The translations under genes and the position numbers were made by a program. Below are positions 48,571 through 59,645 of a DNA stretch of 64,000 nucleotides, one piece after another. Every line of letters starts with the position of its first letter. The first letter of the stretch is position 1. The notes under the pieces are model-generated. The model searched no databases. It worked only from the letters and a program-made list of their open reading frames with translations, and had not been told where the DNA came from. The DNA lies in NCBI GenBank assembly GCA_026027325.1, contig JAMSLZ010000003.1:3348001-3412000 (forward strand), given 5' to 3'. This stretch comes from Actinomucor elegans. Its lineage: Eukaryota; Mucoromycota; Mucoromycetes; Mucorales; Mucoraceae.

Positions 48571-49005
48571 TTAATGAGCATCTTCGCGCTTAACAATATA
48601 ATCAATGGCTTGTTGAACACTTTGGATAGCATCAGCATCCTTGTCAGGGATCTCTACTGAGAATTCCTCTTCAATAGCCATAACGACTTCAACTGTATCC
48701 AAACTGTCTAATCCAAGATCCTTAATGAAACTAGAGTCGGCTGTCACCTATGAACACGCAAAAGGATAAGTTAATTTGTCATTCAGCACGTTATACGCAA
48801 ATGCACCTCACTACTTTACCTTAGATCCATCAACTTTATCGAAACTCTTGACTACCTCAAGAACACGAGTTTGGACATCTTCTTTGGGAAGAGAAGCGTA
48901 CATGCGAGAGAACATGGCAGGAGCAGCCATGCGAGTCATGTTGGGGCGCTGAGTAGCAGCAACTCTGGAGGCAGCGGTCAAGATAACGTTAGGACGAAGA
49001 AACAT
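48571..49005 (-). CDS. acp1: Mitochondrial acyl carrier protein (NDUFAB1/Acp1)
   Basis: Two exons (49005-48820, 48747-48571) give 120 residues. The first ~38 residues, starting [20 protein letters not shown], are rich in Arg, Ala and Ser without acids: a mitochondrial targeting leader. The mature part has [16 protein letters not shown] and [20 protein letters not shown], where Ser in DSL carries 4'-phosphopantetheine. The end, [19 protein letters not shown], is typical. It serves mitochondrial fatty-acid (lipoate) synthesis, complex I assembly and LYR-protein/Fe-S assembly. Confidence 0.96.
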
Positions 49006-50076
49006 TGTGAAAGTTGGGAGTATATGAAATGAAGAAGCGTATATTAAGAGGTTCTACTAAAAAAAAAATATAACGTCCCTGCCTTTTATTTGACTCTCCG
49101 AGCCACTTTGCTGCGTCATCGATTTGTCTCGGTTTGCTATTACGTTTAACACGCTTTATTTCAATTCATAAATATGATAGCAGCACTTTAAACTTTTTTA
49201 CAGTAAAGATGATTGAGTGAATGCATTCTTCTAGTAGTGTTTTAGTTGATCAGTTTGTTCATATTGTGTTTTTGAGAAAAATTAGGCAGAATTATTGGGA
49301 AAAAGTTGGTAAAAAAAAAAGATTGATTAGCAGCAGTTGTTTCTCGCTTATAATTGACTACTCGATCTATCTTGATGGAAAAAATTCGAAAAAATACCAA
49401 AGTATACTCTGAAACCCTAAATACAAAGTTGGACTATTAGATACATATTTATAATAGGTTTCGCGCTGTCAAAAAGTAATGCAAATGAATACCACTATGA
49501 GATTGCCTCAATTTTTATTGGTTTCATGATGCTTACACATGTAACTCCGAAGTACATTCAGAATAATGAGACACTCTGATACCTTTCTTTTTTAATGGTA
49601 AAAACTACATGAACAAGGTAGGTGTAAGATCTAATTTTTGCATCGAATGGGGCAAAGTCCATTGATTATTTTTCTTGATTTAAAAAGATATCCTTATAAA
49701 ATGTTAATTTTGGGTGCTATATAAATGCGGTCGTAGTTCGAGTGTTTTATAATAAACAAAATATACAAAAAAGTATATGTACAAACTTTCAAGGTATTAA
49801 ATACACGCTACTGTAATGCTATATCTTGCAAATTATATTTATAGCCTTAATAAAATAATATTAAAAATTGGATCTTGGGTTGATAAGGGAATGATACAAA
49901 TTACCCTATTCCCTGCATTATATTTATCGATCGTTCTCTGTAAACGTCGCGCCTTATAACTAGCATGGGCTTAAAATAAAACCTTATGTCTGCTAGAATC
50001 TCCATGTAACTGAATTACAGAGAATATATCCAACAAAACGGCTAGTTGCAAATTACGTACATGCCATGTATTGTAG

Positions 50077-50150
50077 ATTGATGGATCTATAGATCTCTCG
50101 GCCGATCCGGCCAAAATTCGAATGTTATGAGTAATACATATTTAGAAGTA
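50077..50150 (+). repeat. Dispersed repeat copy 12
   Basis: GATCTATAGATCTCTCGGCC, GATCCGGCCAAAATTCGAAT, GTTATGAGTAATACATATTT. Contains perfect palindromes GATCTATAGATC and CGGCCG-type text. Confidence 0.6.
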
Positions 50151-50253
50151 ACTTTTGTGCATGCTACCACTCTTGTTTAGCTATTGCTCAATGAATATCC
50201 ACAACTAACCAATGTTCAAGAGTAAACGCCATACATTTCTCATAGCTAATACC

Positions 50254-50326
50254 TAATCATTATTAGATGTCTTAGTCGATCTCTGTCAAATGTTGCAATT
50301 AATTAATTGTTCAAACTTAAACGGAA
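50254..50326 (+). repeat. Dispersed repeat copy 13
   Basis: TTAGATGTCTTAGTCGATCT, CTGTCAAATGTTGCAATTAA. Confidence 0.5.
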
Positions 50327-50793
50327 GTGCTGTATAAGATGGACTGGTCGCAGACTATGATAGAGAAGGGTTTTTCAATTAAACTAGGAATTCTTCCTCA
50401 AATCTCTGATCTAGTTTTCCCAATAATGTGAAACGTTTTTGGGACTGCTAAATCGTAGACCAATCAAGTGATATCACCTGCTATTTTTTCTATTTATTTC
50501 TCACTTGCTTCCCCTTTTCCAATTCTTTTTAGAAGATAATTATCATCAGTCTTTACAATCGTAAGTTGAAAAAAAAAACCACTCTTTACGTACAGCGCAC
50601 TCTGTACCCTCCCCCGATTTCAGTATTATCCTTTGCATTGGAAGAATAAGAACGAAACGGATAATTGCCGGGATCTTGCTATAGCGATATTTCTCGGCGA
50701 TTTGAGCGATAATACCAACAGAAATGCCTTCCTTTCTCTCTTGTTATAACAAGTTACTGATTTTATTTTATTATTCGGAAACAAAGGTATATC

Positions 50794-51449
50794 ATGTCTT
50801 ATCAAAACAACAACCGCAGAGTCAACAGTCAATTGGCCAACACCCGTACTGTATCGTATAACCAAGGTGGTTTGAACGAAAGGTGAGATTGATTCTTTTT
50901 TTTTGTTTTGTTTACTGCTGCGGTTACTTATACCTTGATAGATTTAGCAAACTAGTCAAAAGCGCACCTGTAGCACGCCCTACTGGTCCAACTGTGAGCA
51001 AAGCAAGCGGAAACTCAAGTGTCTTTAGTCGACTTCGTGGTGCCAAGCCCACTACAACGCGTGGACGTGTTGGAGCTACAAATATTCAAAACCGCCTTGG
51101 TAAGACGATTGGTGGAGGCGTTAAAAAGAGAGGTGGCAAGTCTGTACCTACTCCTATGCAAGGTATTGAAAGACAACGTAAATCTGGAAATGCACGTGCT
51201 GGCGGTAAAGCTACTACTGGCGGTGGCGCAAAGAAACAAGCTGGCAAGATGGCTGTAAATGGCAAATCTAAACAAACACAAGCAAAGGGAAAAAAAGTTG
51301 TTCAAAAGAAGCCCACTACTGAAGATCTTGATAAAGCACTTGATGCGTATATGATGAAGGATCCTAAAACTGCACAAGCAAAACTTGACGCTGAATTAAC
51401 CTCTTACATGGACGAAGCTGGTGACATTCTTATGGACGAAGCCTTGTAA
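50794..51449 (+). CDS. Basic Gly-rich protein with FoP/CHTOP C-terminal duplication
   Basis: Two exons (50794-50882, 50942-51449) give 198 residues. The N-terminus MSYQNNNRRVNSQLANTR is followed by a basic Arg/Gly/Lys region (GVKKRGGKSVP, ARAGGKATTGGGAKKQAGK) like RG-rich RNA binders. The C-terminal 44 residues hold two similar modules, DLDKALDAYM and KLDAELTSYM, matching the FoP_duplication signature seen in CHTOP/FOP and at the ends of Aly/Yra1 proteins, where it contacts the UAP56/Sub2 helicase. Likely nuclear mRNA-export adaptor (TREX). There is no RRM, so it is not Aly itself. Start chosen as the first ATG; the following intron joins NERFSKLV cleanly. Confidence 0.72.
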
Positions 51450-51539
51450 CGACATAATATTTCATATAACCAAAACAGCAAACCCATCTACTTGATTGGC
51501 CTTGGTACACGCAACACTTACATACACTCACTCAAACAC

Positions 51540-52085
51540 ATGCTTATAATATATTACCAGCTATCAAATAAATACAACCCGAAATCAGCCTACCCTACTA
51601 CTACCACTTTATTCGCCTTCTCTCGTTCTGATTCAGAGAAAGATTGGGCTAGTTTTATTATATGGCTAGCTTCTTTTATAGCAAATATATCCAAGGTTTA
51701 TCGTGTTAAATCTATTGTTTGCTATCTATCACTCCCTCTTCCTCTCTTGTCTATGCTCGTTGGTTTTATACAGAATTCCATCTCTAGTATGGTAGAAACT
51801 GATTTTATCAACCGATTATTATTATACACATGGTATATTAGAAGCTGGCTCTACGAAAACGATATATTGTATTATGGGTTCTCAGCAGAGAAGGATCAGT
51901 TACATTGGCGAAAGCGTGTGGTTTCTTATGATGCCAGACACGCACTGGACGTTATTTTTTCTTTATATGCTATGTGTTGGATAAGGGAGCGTTATCGCTG
52001 TTCAATTGAGTCAAGTTTATTAAGTAATGGAGTATGGGCAAAAAGCATCTACCATGTTTTGGCGACGGTCTTGCAGCATTGTTGA
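51540..52085 (+). other. Doubtful orphan ORF downstream of the CHTOP-like gene
   Basis: A 181-codon frame from the ATG at 51540 (MLIIYYQLSNKY) is long for AT-rich DNA but shows no known domain and sits in what should be the 3' UTR of the CHTOP-like gene. Its end overlaps, antisense, the end of the small secreted protein gene (52049-52291). I do not accept it as a gene without transcript evidence. Confidence 0.2.
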
Positions 52086-52291
52086 GCAGCAGCATCAGTC
52101 TTACATTTGACAGTAGCGTAACGGAAAGACTTGACGCCATAGAGACATTCACCGCAGTCAGTGTCCAAAGAAAGGAATGTGATAACGCCTTTACAGGCGT
52201 TCTTCTTGGGGCCACCAATACTGACTTCAACAGAGAGTGCATTCACCAAAACGATCATGGATAAAAGAGCAATAAGAGCAAAACGAAGCAT
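52049..52291 (-). CDS. Small secreted cysteine-rich protein
   Basis: Single exon, 80 residues. MLRFALIALLSMIVLVNALS is a clear signal peptide with a likely cut after VNA-LS. The mature ~61 residues carry six cysteines in the pattern C-x12-C-x2-C-x13-C-x8-CC (NACKG, TDCGEC, VKCKTD, QQCCKT). The even number suggests three disulfides. I do not recognise a named family; spacing does not fit the eight-Cys hydrophobin pattern. Could be a surface protein, a small antimicrobial or an effector-like protein; function unknown. The short intergenic region upstream (52292 on) contains a TATA-like TTTATAATATTT on the minus side. Confidence 0.65.
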   Translation of the reverse strand: MLRFALIALLSMIVLVNALSVEVSIGGPKKNACKGVITFLSLDTDCGECLYGVKSFRYATVKCKTDAAAQQCCKTVAKTW

Positions 52292-53428
52292 ATTTGATTG
52301 TTAAACTTGAGAGTATGGATCTTTATGAAAGCGATCTACTAACCCATATTTATAATATTTTGTGTGTTATCCATGGAAGAGCAGAAAGGTTGTATCACTG
52401 TGTGTATGCTTTGGTAATAATAATGATACTCATCTATTTAGTACATGCTGTTGTGCAGAAAGGTTAGATAATCAATACGCGTAATGCAACGCGACATAGT
52501 TAGCAAGACTTATATAATCAGTTCTGATCAAAATACACATTATTGGTCCGTAAAAATGAGGCTTTTCACTTGTAACCTGATCTTTGGTGTCATGGTTCCC
52601 ATTAGTGGGTGCGAACATGTTACATTTATGCGTTTTTGTGCTAGACAAACCCCAGTTTTTGCCAGTGGTAGCGATCATTGCCGCAGTAAAACGCATCAAT
52701 ATGCCCTCTGAGATAGTAACTGCATCAAGTAAGTACTCATACCATATAATAAAAATAGATAGTGTAATGATACCAATTAATTATCAAACAATAAAACACT
52801 AGCTTTATTTATTTTGTATTATTAAAAAAATGTATCAATCAAACTACATACTTTCTCAGTTTAAAGGATGGTTTTTATTGTATATATAATTGAATGGAGT
52901 ATAAACTTGCTTTACAAAGGACAAGAAGAGTAGGGTATACTAAAAAAAAATCTATAGGGAAACAACTATAGAAGGGAAGACTCTCTCGAATGAATAACTG
53001 CACTTATTTGACACATTCCTTCTTAGATACAGTATGATATAACACTACTGTTTATCACCAATTTGATATAATCCATGTTTTAATATTATCCTATCGAAGA
53101 TATAATTTACACATCTTTACCTGAGATATCAAGTTAATTCTTTAGATTCATCTTGTAACTTTAACAGTTAAGTGGAGGATTGATTTTGTGAAAAGTATTT
53201 TTTCTAATGATAAACGTTACCCTAAGTTCCTACTTTCAATGACTATTATGTATATAATATTATACATAATTTAACTCACTCAATTATTTACGACCACAAA
53301 ATTAAAGCGTGTTTGCCAACCATCTTGATTAATAAGTGTTCCAGCCTCACTGTTGTCCTTGACTAGCAAAAAAAAAAAAAAAAAGGAAAATCGAAACACA
53401 TCACGAAAATATATTTTGCAACAAAAAG
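52292..53428. other. Gene-free stretch
   Basis: AT-rich; short overlapping frames on both strands at 52472-52711 lack signal peptides or family matches. Ends with an A17 run (53366-53382) before the tRNA 3' side. Confidence 0.4.
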
Positions 53429-53501
53429 TGGAGAAGCTGGGCGTCGATCCCAGTGCCTCTCGCATGCTAAGCGAGCGCTCTACCATTTGAGCTACATCCC
53501 C
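53429..53501 (-). tRNA. tRNA-Ala (anticodon AGC)
   Basis: The minus strand folds as a 73-nt cloverleaf starting GGGGATGTAGCTCAAATGG. D arm GCTC..GAGC; anticodon arm CTCGC-TTAGCAT-GCGAG with anticodon AGC; T arm CTGGG-ATCGACG-CCCAG; discriminator A. The acceptor stem pairs GGGGATG with CTTCTCC, with a G-U at pair 3 and a T-T mismatch at pair 6. Internal A box (TAGCTCAAATGG) and B box (GGATCGACGCC) are present, and a T5 terminator (53423-53428 side) follows. No intron. Confidence 0.95.
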
Positions 53502-54078
53502 TTATATGGTAAAGACCAGAAATTTTATGAAGACTCTTTAATTTTATTAAAAATTAAAACACAGTTGACCAATAAAAGTACTTAAAAATTTAAACAGCTA
53601 CGTCGGAGAACATATTGTCTTCTTTTTTTTTGGCAAGCAACCTATTAACTTGATGTTTTTAACAATTATTAGAATATAATGGTTTGTGTGAGGTATGCTA
53701 TATACCTAAGGTTAATTTATATATAAAAATATACTTATATATGCTTTTGTTAGAGTTATTTGCCTATTAAAGCATTAGGTACAGTCATAAAACATAAATT
53801 TATACTATTGTTATATATTAAATAATAACATGGACTTTAATAGGAGTGATAGCAAGCTATTCACATCATCTGATGCACTAAATCATTAGAGATGCTGCAG
53901 CAACTAAAGCATAACACCATTAGCCTTTTCAATTGGATAATGAATTATTTACCAAGTCGGTTTGTTTAATAACTTGATGGAATCTATTTATTCAATGATA
54001 AATATAATCTGTAGGTCCAACAAGCTTTACTATTGAACCACCGGTTCTTTCATTCTTCTATAATCATACAAATTTTCT
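53502..54078. other. Short AT-rich spacer
   Basis: 5' flank of the tRNA and 3' side of SMP3. Nothing recognisable. Confidence 0.4.
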
Positions 54079-56355
54079 TTAATGATTGGCAATATCATCT
54101 TTGTCTGATAGTAATAAAAATATATTGAGCCTCATTTGACTTTCAGGTGAATTTGTTTCAGAAGCTCTTTCGATCATCTTGTCCATATCATCAAAGCTAA
54201 CATGAGGACTGTATGTAGCCATTAATAAGTACCGGTGATTTCGGATTTTAGGCAAAGGGATATAGCTCGGAACGATAAAGATGGTTCTAGTATTTACTAA
54301 AGATGAATAATAGTGCACGAATGTATATAGTTTTTATAGCTTACCTTTCAAAAACATTGGATTCGGCAGTTTTAGCAAAGTCAATCTCAGGTTTTCCAGT
54401 TTCATGTCGACGCAAAATAACTCCAGGTCTCTTTTCTAGCTCTTCAACAACTTGTTCTAAGCGGCTTGAAAAGTCAAGTACATTGACATGGTTATCCTTA
54501 TTATCTATATGATAGAGCGTTATTAGCACAAAGAAAATCATTGGGATTGGGCAATAGATATATTACCATTAGAAAAAGCCAGTAAATGCCGAGGAGGCAT
54601 ATAGGTCTTGTAGAATACAAGGTTTGTAGTAATGTTGAATCCATTATAATTAGAAGTTTCTGCATCTATTTTAGTATATTAGTATTGTTTGTTCCCCTGA
54701 TACTGAACTAATGCAAAACTTACTCGTTGTACCAGCTATACAAGTTAGATCACCTGTATTAAGAACACGACAATCGTGAAGGCCTGTGGTTTGACGTTGA
54801 AGAAATCCCATCGCTGGTACAAGGCCACCTTGATGAACGACGCTGAATATATACGCTGTAATGACATTAAACAGAAGCCAAATTGTCCAAAAAGATGAAG
54901 GTAATCTAGGTTGCTTCCATGTGTAAATGAGCACCAAAGGTACAAGTAAAGGGCATAAGAATCGTGCCTCTTGATGTGGCATGATAGACAAACCAATAAC
55001 TCCAGTCAATACAACGCTTAAAAGCACTATTCAAGTCTTTCGTTAGCTTTGACCGGTTTACAATAGTTGTAATTGCTTTACCGTAAAATAAATGTGCGTT
55101 TGTATCGTTCCTGATTTTGACAAGGGCATTAGGAATATACAGGAACCCAAAGATAAATAGGGGGCCATAGAGCAAAGGCAAGTTGATGGCGAAATGGGTG
55201 TATCGAGGATGAATGCCATGCAGAGCTAGATTCTCGGTATTCATATTGTAAATTAGATTATTCAATGGTGTCACGACAATATTTCCAAAAGGACGGATAG
55301 TAATTAATGCGGTAGGATCAAATAGAGTTGTAAGGACATGACTCACACTTTCAAAAGGCTGCCCATCTGCTGTGAATGATAGTGTACCGTAGTATACCGA
55401 ATCAGCTGTAATACAAAACATAGCAAAAGAGGCCATGCCAAGCACTAAGGATATAATTGAGCCTATAAACTTGCTGAAACTAACATTTCTACCATTGGAC
55501 ATAGTATAAGCTAGACTAATCAAAGAAGCTGCTGATATAGAGTTATTAAACGTACTTTGTATAAGCCTGGTATATAAAAGCGATACCAATAGGGAACGCG
55601 TAAAGAGGAAAAGTGATTCTTGTAAATACACCCAAACTGAACAAGGTGCCCAACAAAAACGCCATTTTGGCAGATGCTTTATGCGCATAATTAGCATAGA
55701 CGCATAAACTAAGGCAAAGTAATATACTTTCAAACGAATTGGAGAAAGGACGTGTATAATAAGCCAAGGTGACTTGACTCGTAGCCACTAAAATCATTGG
55801 AATCAAAGGTTTCGATGAACCAGAGCGTTTACATAATCTATAAACGCATACATCTGGGGGTAAAGTGTTAATCAAACAGAAAAGATATGGTTAAGCAATG
55901 TTCACTGTACCTATAAGAAGAGACCAAACGAACGCACCCAAGCGTTCAACTGTGAATAAAGTAATTGAAGAAGGAACTATATAGTAATGTTCATGGCGCT
56001 GTTTAGTACATTATCTCTGTTTCTTTCTAAACCGCTTTTACTTCTATTCTCGGTTAACCAATACTTTAAAATCCAAAATGGAATGCCAGTTGTAAGGAAT
56101 CTGTATATAAAATGTGTTACAATCATAGTTCTTTTCCTTCTTTTCCTTGGTTCCCTACGGTGCAATAATTGAACGTGATGCATGTTCCGGTGAGTATTCC
56201 CAAGGTGTGAACGATTGTATATTAAATATGTTTGAAGCAGTAATCTCGGGATTCTGAAAGAATTCATCGGGATGAATGTAACCGGGTAAGGTAGCAGTTA
56301 GCCACCGTAACCATAATAAACCAACAACAAGAGCTATGGCACGCTTATTGATCAT
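54079..56355 (-). CDS. smp3: GPI mannosyltransferase 4 (Smp3/PIG-Z)
   Basis: Nine exons (56355-56159, 56100-56042, 55976-55911, 55853-55587, 55531-55082, 55026-54724, 54665-54567, 54504-54345, 54286-54079) give 602 residues. The luminal motif [10 protein letters not shown] (acidic pair after HP, GT22 family) comes first. It is followed by [65 protein letters not shown] text, [16 protein letters not shown] and [13 protein letters not shown]. These landmarks are those of the fourth-mannose GPI transferase of the ER membrane. The protein is multi-spanning. The hardest intron (56041-55977) has a TACTAAA branch-like site ~25 nt before its AG; skipping that branch-proximal AG keeps the frame. The acceptor of exon 5 could be 55528 instead of 55531. 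Confidence 0.9.
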
Positions 56356-57137
56356 TGATTTTTAATATGGACGCGACCAAAAAAAAAAAAAAAGAGGACA
56401 CAAGAAGCGTACATTTATCCAGAAGTTTCAGCTGGGTACAGAAAGTTGCGGGGATAGACATCGCGTAAATATTGAACAGCCTATTTATCTGTCAAGAAAA
56501 TAAAAAGATACAACTTCCAAAGGCATTTGCAACATGGTAGAAGTGCTCACACATCGAAAGTAAATACAGACCTCTAATTCAAAGATATCAAAGTAATAGT
56601 GCGCTTGAATGAATATCGAAAGCTCCATTGATATTAGTTGGTAAAATTTGGTAGCATAATTTTAATATGATCTTTCCGGTTAATAAGTTTAGGCTCCTCG
56701 GTCCCTATTTATGAAATAAAAGTCCAAAAACCCAACATATAATTTTGAAATGCAAAAACAAATCAACTTAAACGATATTAAAAGGATAATACAAAAGTAC
56801 ATTACCACGTACTTCTTTCATTGCTTAGATGCCTTTCATAAGCTGTTAATAATCATCTACTGGACTTTAGAATAACACAATAGCTACCAAAAATTTGTAA
56901 GCAAAGTTTATATATGCTTAAATTATGTATTAAATAAAGTAACAAACCCCCCCCCCCCCTAAAATGCACCTTATGAAATTTTCTGAAGTCCAACATTTTT
57001 AACTTCTGTATTTGATGGTCAATTCATGTTCATGGTGAAGCATTGCATCCTCTAAAACTGTTATTTAATATAAATACAATAAATATAATATACCTTAATG
57101 ACTGCCGTAAGCTACACGCATTTCATATGTTGTAAAT

Positions 57138-57218
57138 CTAATAATTTATATTTCTCTCGGCCGATCTTGGTATAATATCGCAGTCAATCGGTTGTATATA
57201 CTCAGAATGAGTCATGGC
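57138..57218 (+). repeat. Dispersed repeat copy 14
   Basis: TATTTCTCTCGGCCGATCTT, GGTATAATATCGCAGTCAAT, tail ACTCAGAATGAGTCATGGC. Confidence 0.6.
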
Positions 57219-57329
57219 ATATATGAAAACATTCATTTAACAGCTGTTTGATAAATTTGTTTTACTTTTTGGTGATTTGCAGTAAAATACAGATACTTTC
57301 ACTAGTTAATTGATCAATATCTAATTATG

Positions 57330-57402
57330 CTTTGATCTCTTGACCGATTCCAGTCCAATGTCGCATATAATAAGTAATTTTCACTGAGAATGAACTTCTG
57401 TG
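57330..57402 (+). repeat. Dispersed repeat copy 15
   Basis: GATCTCTTGACCGATTCCAG, TCCAATGTCGCATATAATAA, tail CACTGAGAATGAAC. Second copy in 200 bp, same orientation. Confidence 0.6.
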
Positions 57403-57649
57403 TCTATTAGCGTGTTTGTTAACGAGTAGGTTTCGGCAAATAAGCTTGGTTCATTTTCATTATAGAGAGCGGATGCCGTTGGGCGAATTGGCGTTCAGCA
57501 TTTTCTCTCGAAGTTCTATAATCAGTCAATCAAGGTTTTGAATATAAACTGCCCAAGCTCTTTTTTTTGTCATGCTTGTATTAAATCATTGATGCTTTTA
57601 TATGGTAAAAAAAAGAAGACATGTACGTATCGAATTTATTTATTGTAAA

Positions 57650-59082
57650 CTATTGACTAATGTTATTGCTATACATCATTGCCGCAATATTATCATCCAT
57701 TATCATCATCGGTTGCTGTGGATTATAATAATAACCATTATTCATATTACTTACAGTATTATTATTACCTCTTGGCTGTGTCAGCTCATTGAAATCTTGT
57801 GGAAGCGCATGTGCTTTATGCTGTTGTTGAGGGTGAGAGCGCATAAACATCATTGGCTGTTGTGATTGGGGATATGGAGACATGTTGGGCTCTCCCGCAA
57901 TAAAAAGCTGTTGTGCAGAGTTTAACAATGCATGGATACGATTAGCTGTTTCTGTATATGCTGGTGGTAATGGAGATAAATCGGGCGGTATAGGTATCCT
58001 CAAGTGCTTATGAAAAGAAAATTAGTTCATGTAAGTGTACCGTTATTCGTATATAATTTACATCTTCAGGTTTTGCTGCTGAAATATCGGCCATAGTAGC
58101 GAGGTATGTCAAATTTGATTGCAGTCTTGATTGATAACTACAAAAAACAAAAAAGACGCGTTAAGTTTGTTTATATTAAGAGAGAGAGATAGAAAGAGAG
58201 AGAGAGAGAGAGAACGCGTATATCGTACGTTAATAAATCTGGCTCATTACGATGCTCTAAGCACAGTCGAATAATTTCTTGGTTAATAGACAGAATCTTG
58301 ATATATAAAGACTAGTGTCAGTCCAAGTAGAATAATACAGCTTGTGTAATATGCATAATTACCGCTTCTACTCTTTTTGTTAGTAACATTTCTGTTTCTT
58401 GTATATTGTGATTTGGTACAATGTTAGAGGGAGACAATGCTGGCGAATTATGCATGGATAAAGAAGAAGAGGCCTGAGATGAAGGTGAAGAAGAAGCTTT
58501 AAGCTTTTCTTGCATCATTTTTGCCTGTTGCTGTTTCATAAACCAGTGAGACGGTTGGCCATTCGTGTTACTACTGTATTGTCTTTGATTTGGGATTGCT
58601 CTGTGTTTTGCTTGCCTCTGCTGTAATACTAATTGTTGTTGTTGCTGTTGCATTAGTAACTGCTGTTGCTGCTGTTCCTGCTGCTGCTGTTCCTGCTGCT
58701 GCTGTTGCTGCAAAAGCAATAATTGCTGCTGCTGCTGTTCTTGGTCTTGCTGCTGCATCATTAACATCATTATATGCGCTTGTTGTTGACTATTCACAAC
58801 AGGACTATTGTGATCATTATTTAACATGGGCTGCGGAAAATATGTCGTAGTAACAGGTATACTTGTTGCAGGCGGTTGGATGCTGCTCGACATGAACAGT
58901 AGCTCATTAGTATTATCTAATGAAGGCCAAGCCATAGCTCCATTGGCCATAATTGAAGTAGGTGTATCAATCATATCCATAGGAAATGAGGGTATAACGT
59001 TCGGAGATGAGGTATCAATAAAACTTTGCTGTATACTGTTGTTGCCATTAAAAGCATCAGCATTGTGAAAACTTGGATTCAT
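57650..59082 (-). CDS. SSXT (SS18-like) Gln-rich transcription coactivator
   Basis: Four exons (59082-58363, 58311-58229, 58137-58062, 58006-57650) give 411 residues. The first ~235 residues are disordered with a long polyQ/Leu tract. Exons 2-3 encode IKILSINQEIIRLCLEHRNE and YQSRLQSNLTYLATMADI, which fit the SSXT/SNH domain of human SS18 (..YQQMLHTNLVYLATIAD) and plant GIF proteins. The C-terminus is Pro/Gln/Met-rich. In animals SS18 is a BAF (SWI/SNF) subunit; in plants GIFs link GRF factors to SWI/SNF. Here it is presumably a nuclear coactivator. Short exons 2-3 carry the whole conserved domain, so ORF-based annotation easily misses it. A GA microsatellite (58182-58213) lies in intron 2. 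Confidence 0.78.
58182..58213. repeat. GA microsatellite
   Basis: Interrupted then pure GA repeat within intron 2 of the SSXT gene. Confidence 0.9.
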
Positions 59083-59645
59083 GTCGTTTTCGACAGATTA
59101 GTTTCAATTAATGAATGGTATATGAAAGGTATATGTAAATAAAAAGAGGCTATATATTAATTATATACAAATAAACGCGAAATAACTTTTTTGTTTCTGC
59201 TTTGTGGACTATTACGTTGATCTAGTGTGAAGGAAAGGGTTAAAAAGCTTACGAAACGCTGGAAACAATCCTTTTTTTTTTCATCATCCAGTGGTAGCAA
59301 AACTGGTAGCATACTTTTGATTGGTGGATGGCATTGGGAAAATTGAAAAATTCTGGGCCCATTTCTGTCGGCATGATTTTTTGAATCGGACATATGAATA
59401 GCAGAAAAGCTTCGGAGAGTACAAAGTACATTAATAAACTTTGTGGAAGAACCGAGTACACGTCAAATAGTGCTGATTTATGTTAAGGAAAGGGAATTAC
59501 AGTATTTACAGCGCTAAATTGCGGGGTTTAACAACACATTGCGGGATATAAAACCTTCATCACTTGCCATATTGCGTCTTTGGTTAGCCCTAAATTGAGC
59601 TACAAGACCCAGAGTTAAGTTGTTATTACTGAACCTTTTCATGTA
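59083..59645. other. Promoter of the SSXT gene and transposon flank
   Basis: A 78-codon minus frame (59157-59393) and an overlapping 70-codon frame have no recognised content and probably lie in the 5' leader. No gene called. Confidence 0.4.

Larger units (their letters stand above)
49006..50793. other. Gene-free stretch with two dispersed repeat copies
   Basis: ACP promoter region first, then AT-rich DNA; repeat copies at about 50077 and 50256. Before 50794 the DNA is the promoter of the next gene. A 63-codon plus frame (49221-49412) looks random. Confidence 0.4.
56356..57649. other. Gene-free stretch with two dispersed repeat copies
   Basis: SMP3 promoter, an A14 run (56379-56392), a C13 run (56947-56960) and repeat copies at about 57140 and 57331. 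No gene seen. Confidence 0.45.

Noticed and set aside
52472..52711. Overlapping 75-codon frames on both strands next to the secreted peptide gene
   Set aside because: Neither has a signal peptide, domain or clear promoter; likely chance frames.
55910..56100. Apparent frameshift in SMP3 suggesting a pseudogene
   Set aside because: Choosing the AG at 55978-55977, downstream of a TACTAAA branch-like site, restores one continuous frame with family landmarks on both sides.
58590..59068. Plus-strand hydrophobic Ala/Val frames that look like membrane proteins
   Set aside because: Antisense of the polyQ region of the SSXT gene (CAG/CAA read backwards gives Leu, Ala, Val).
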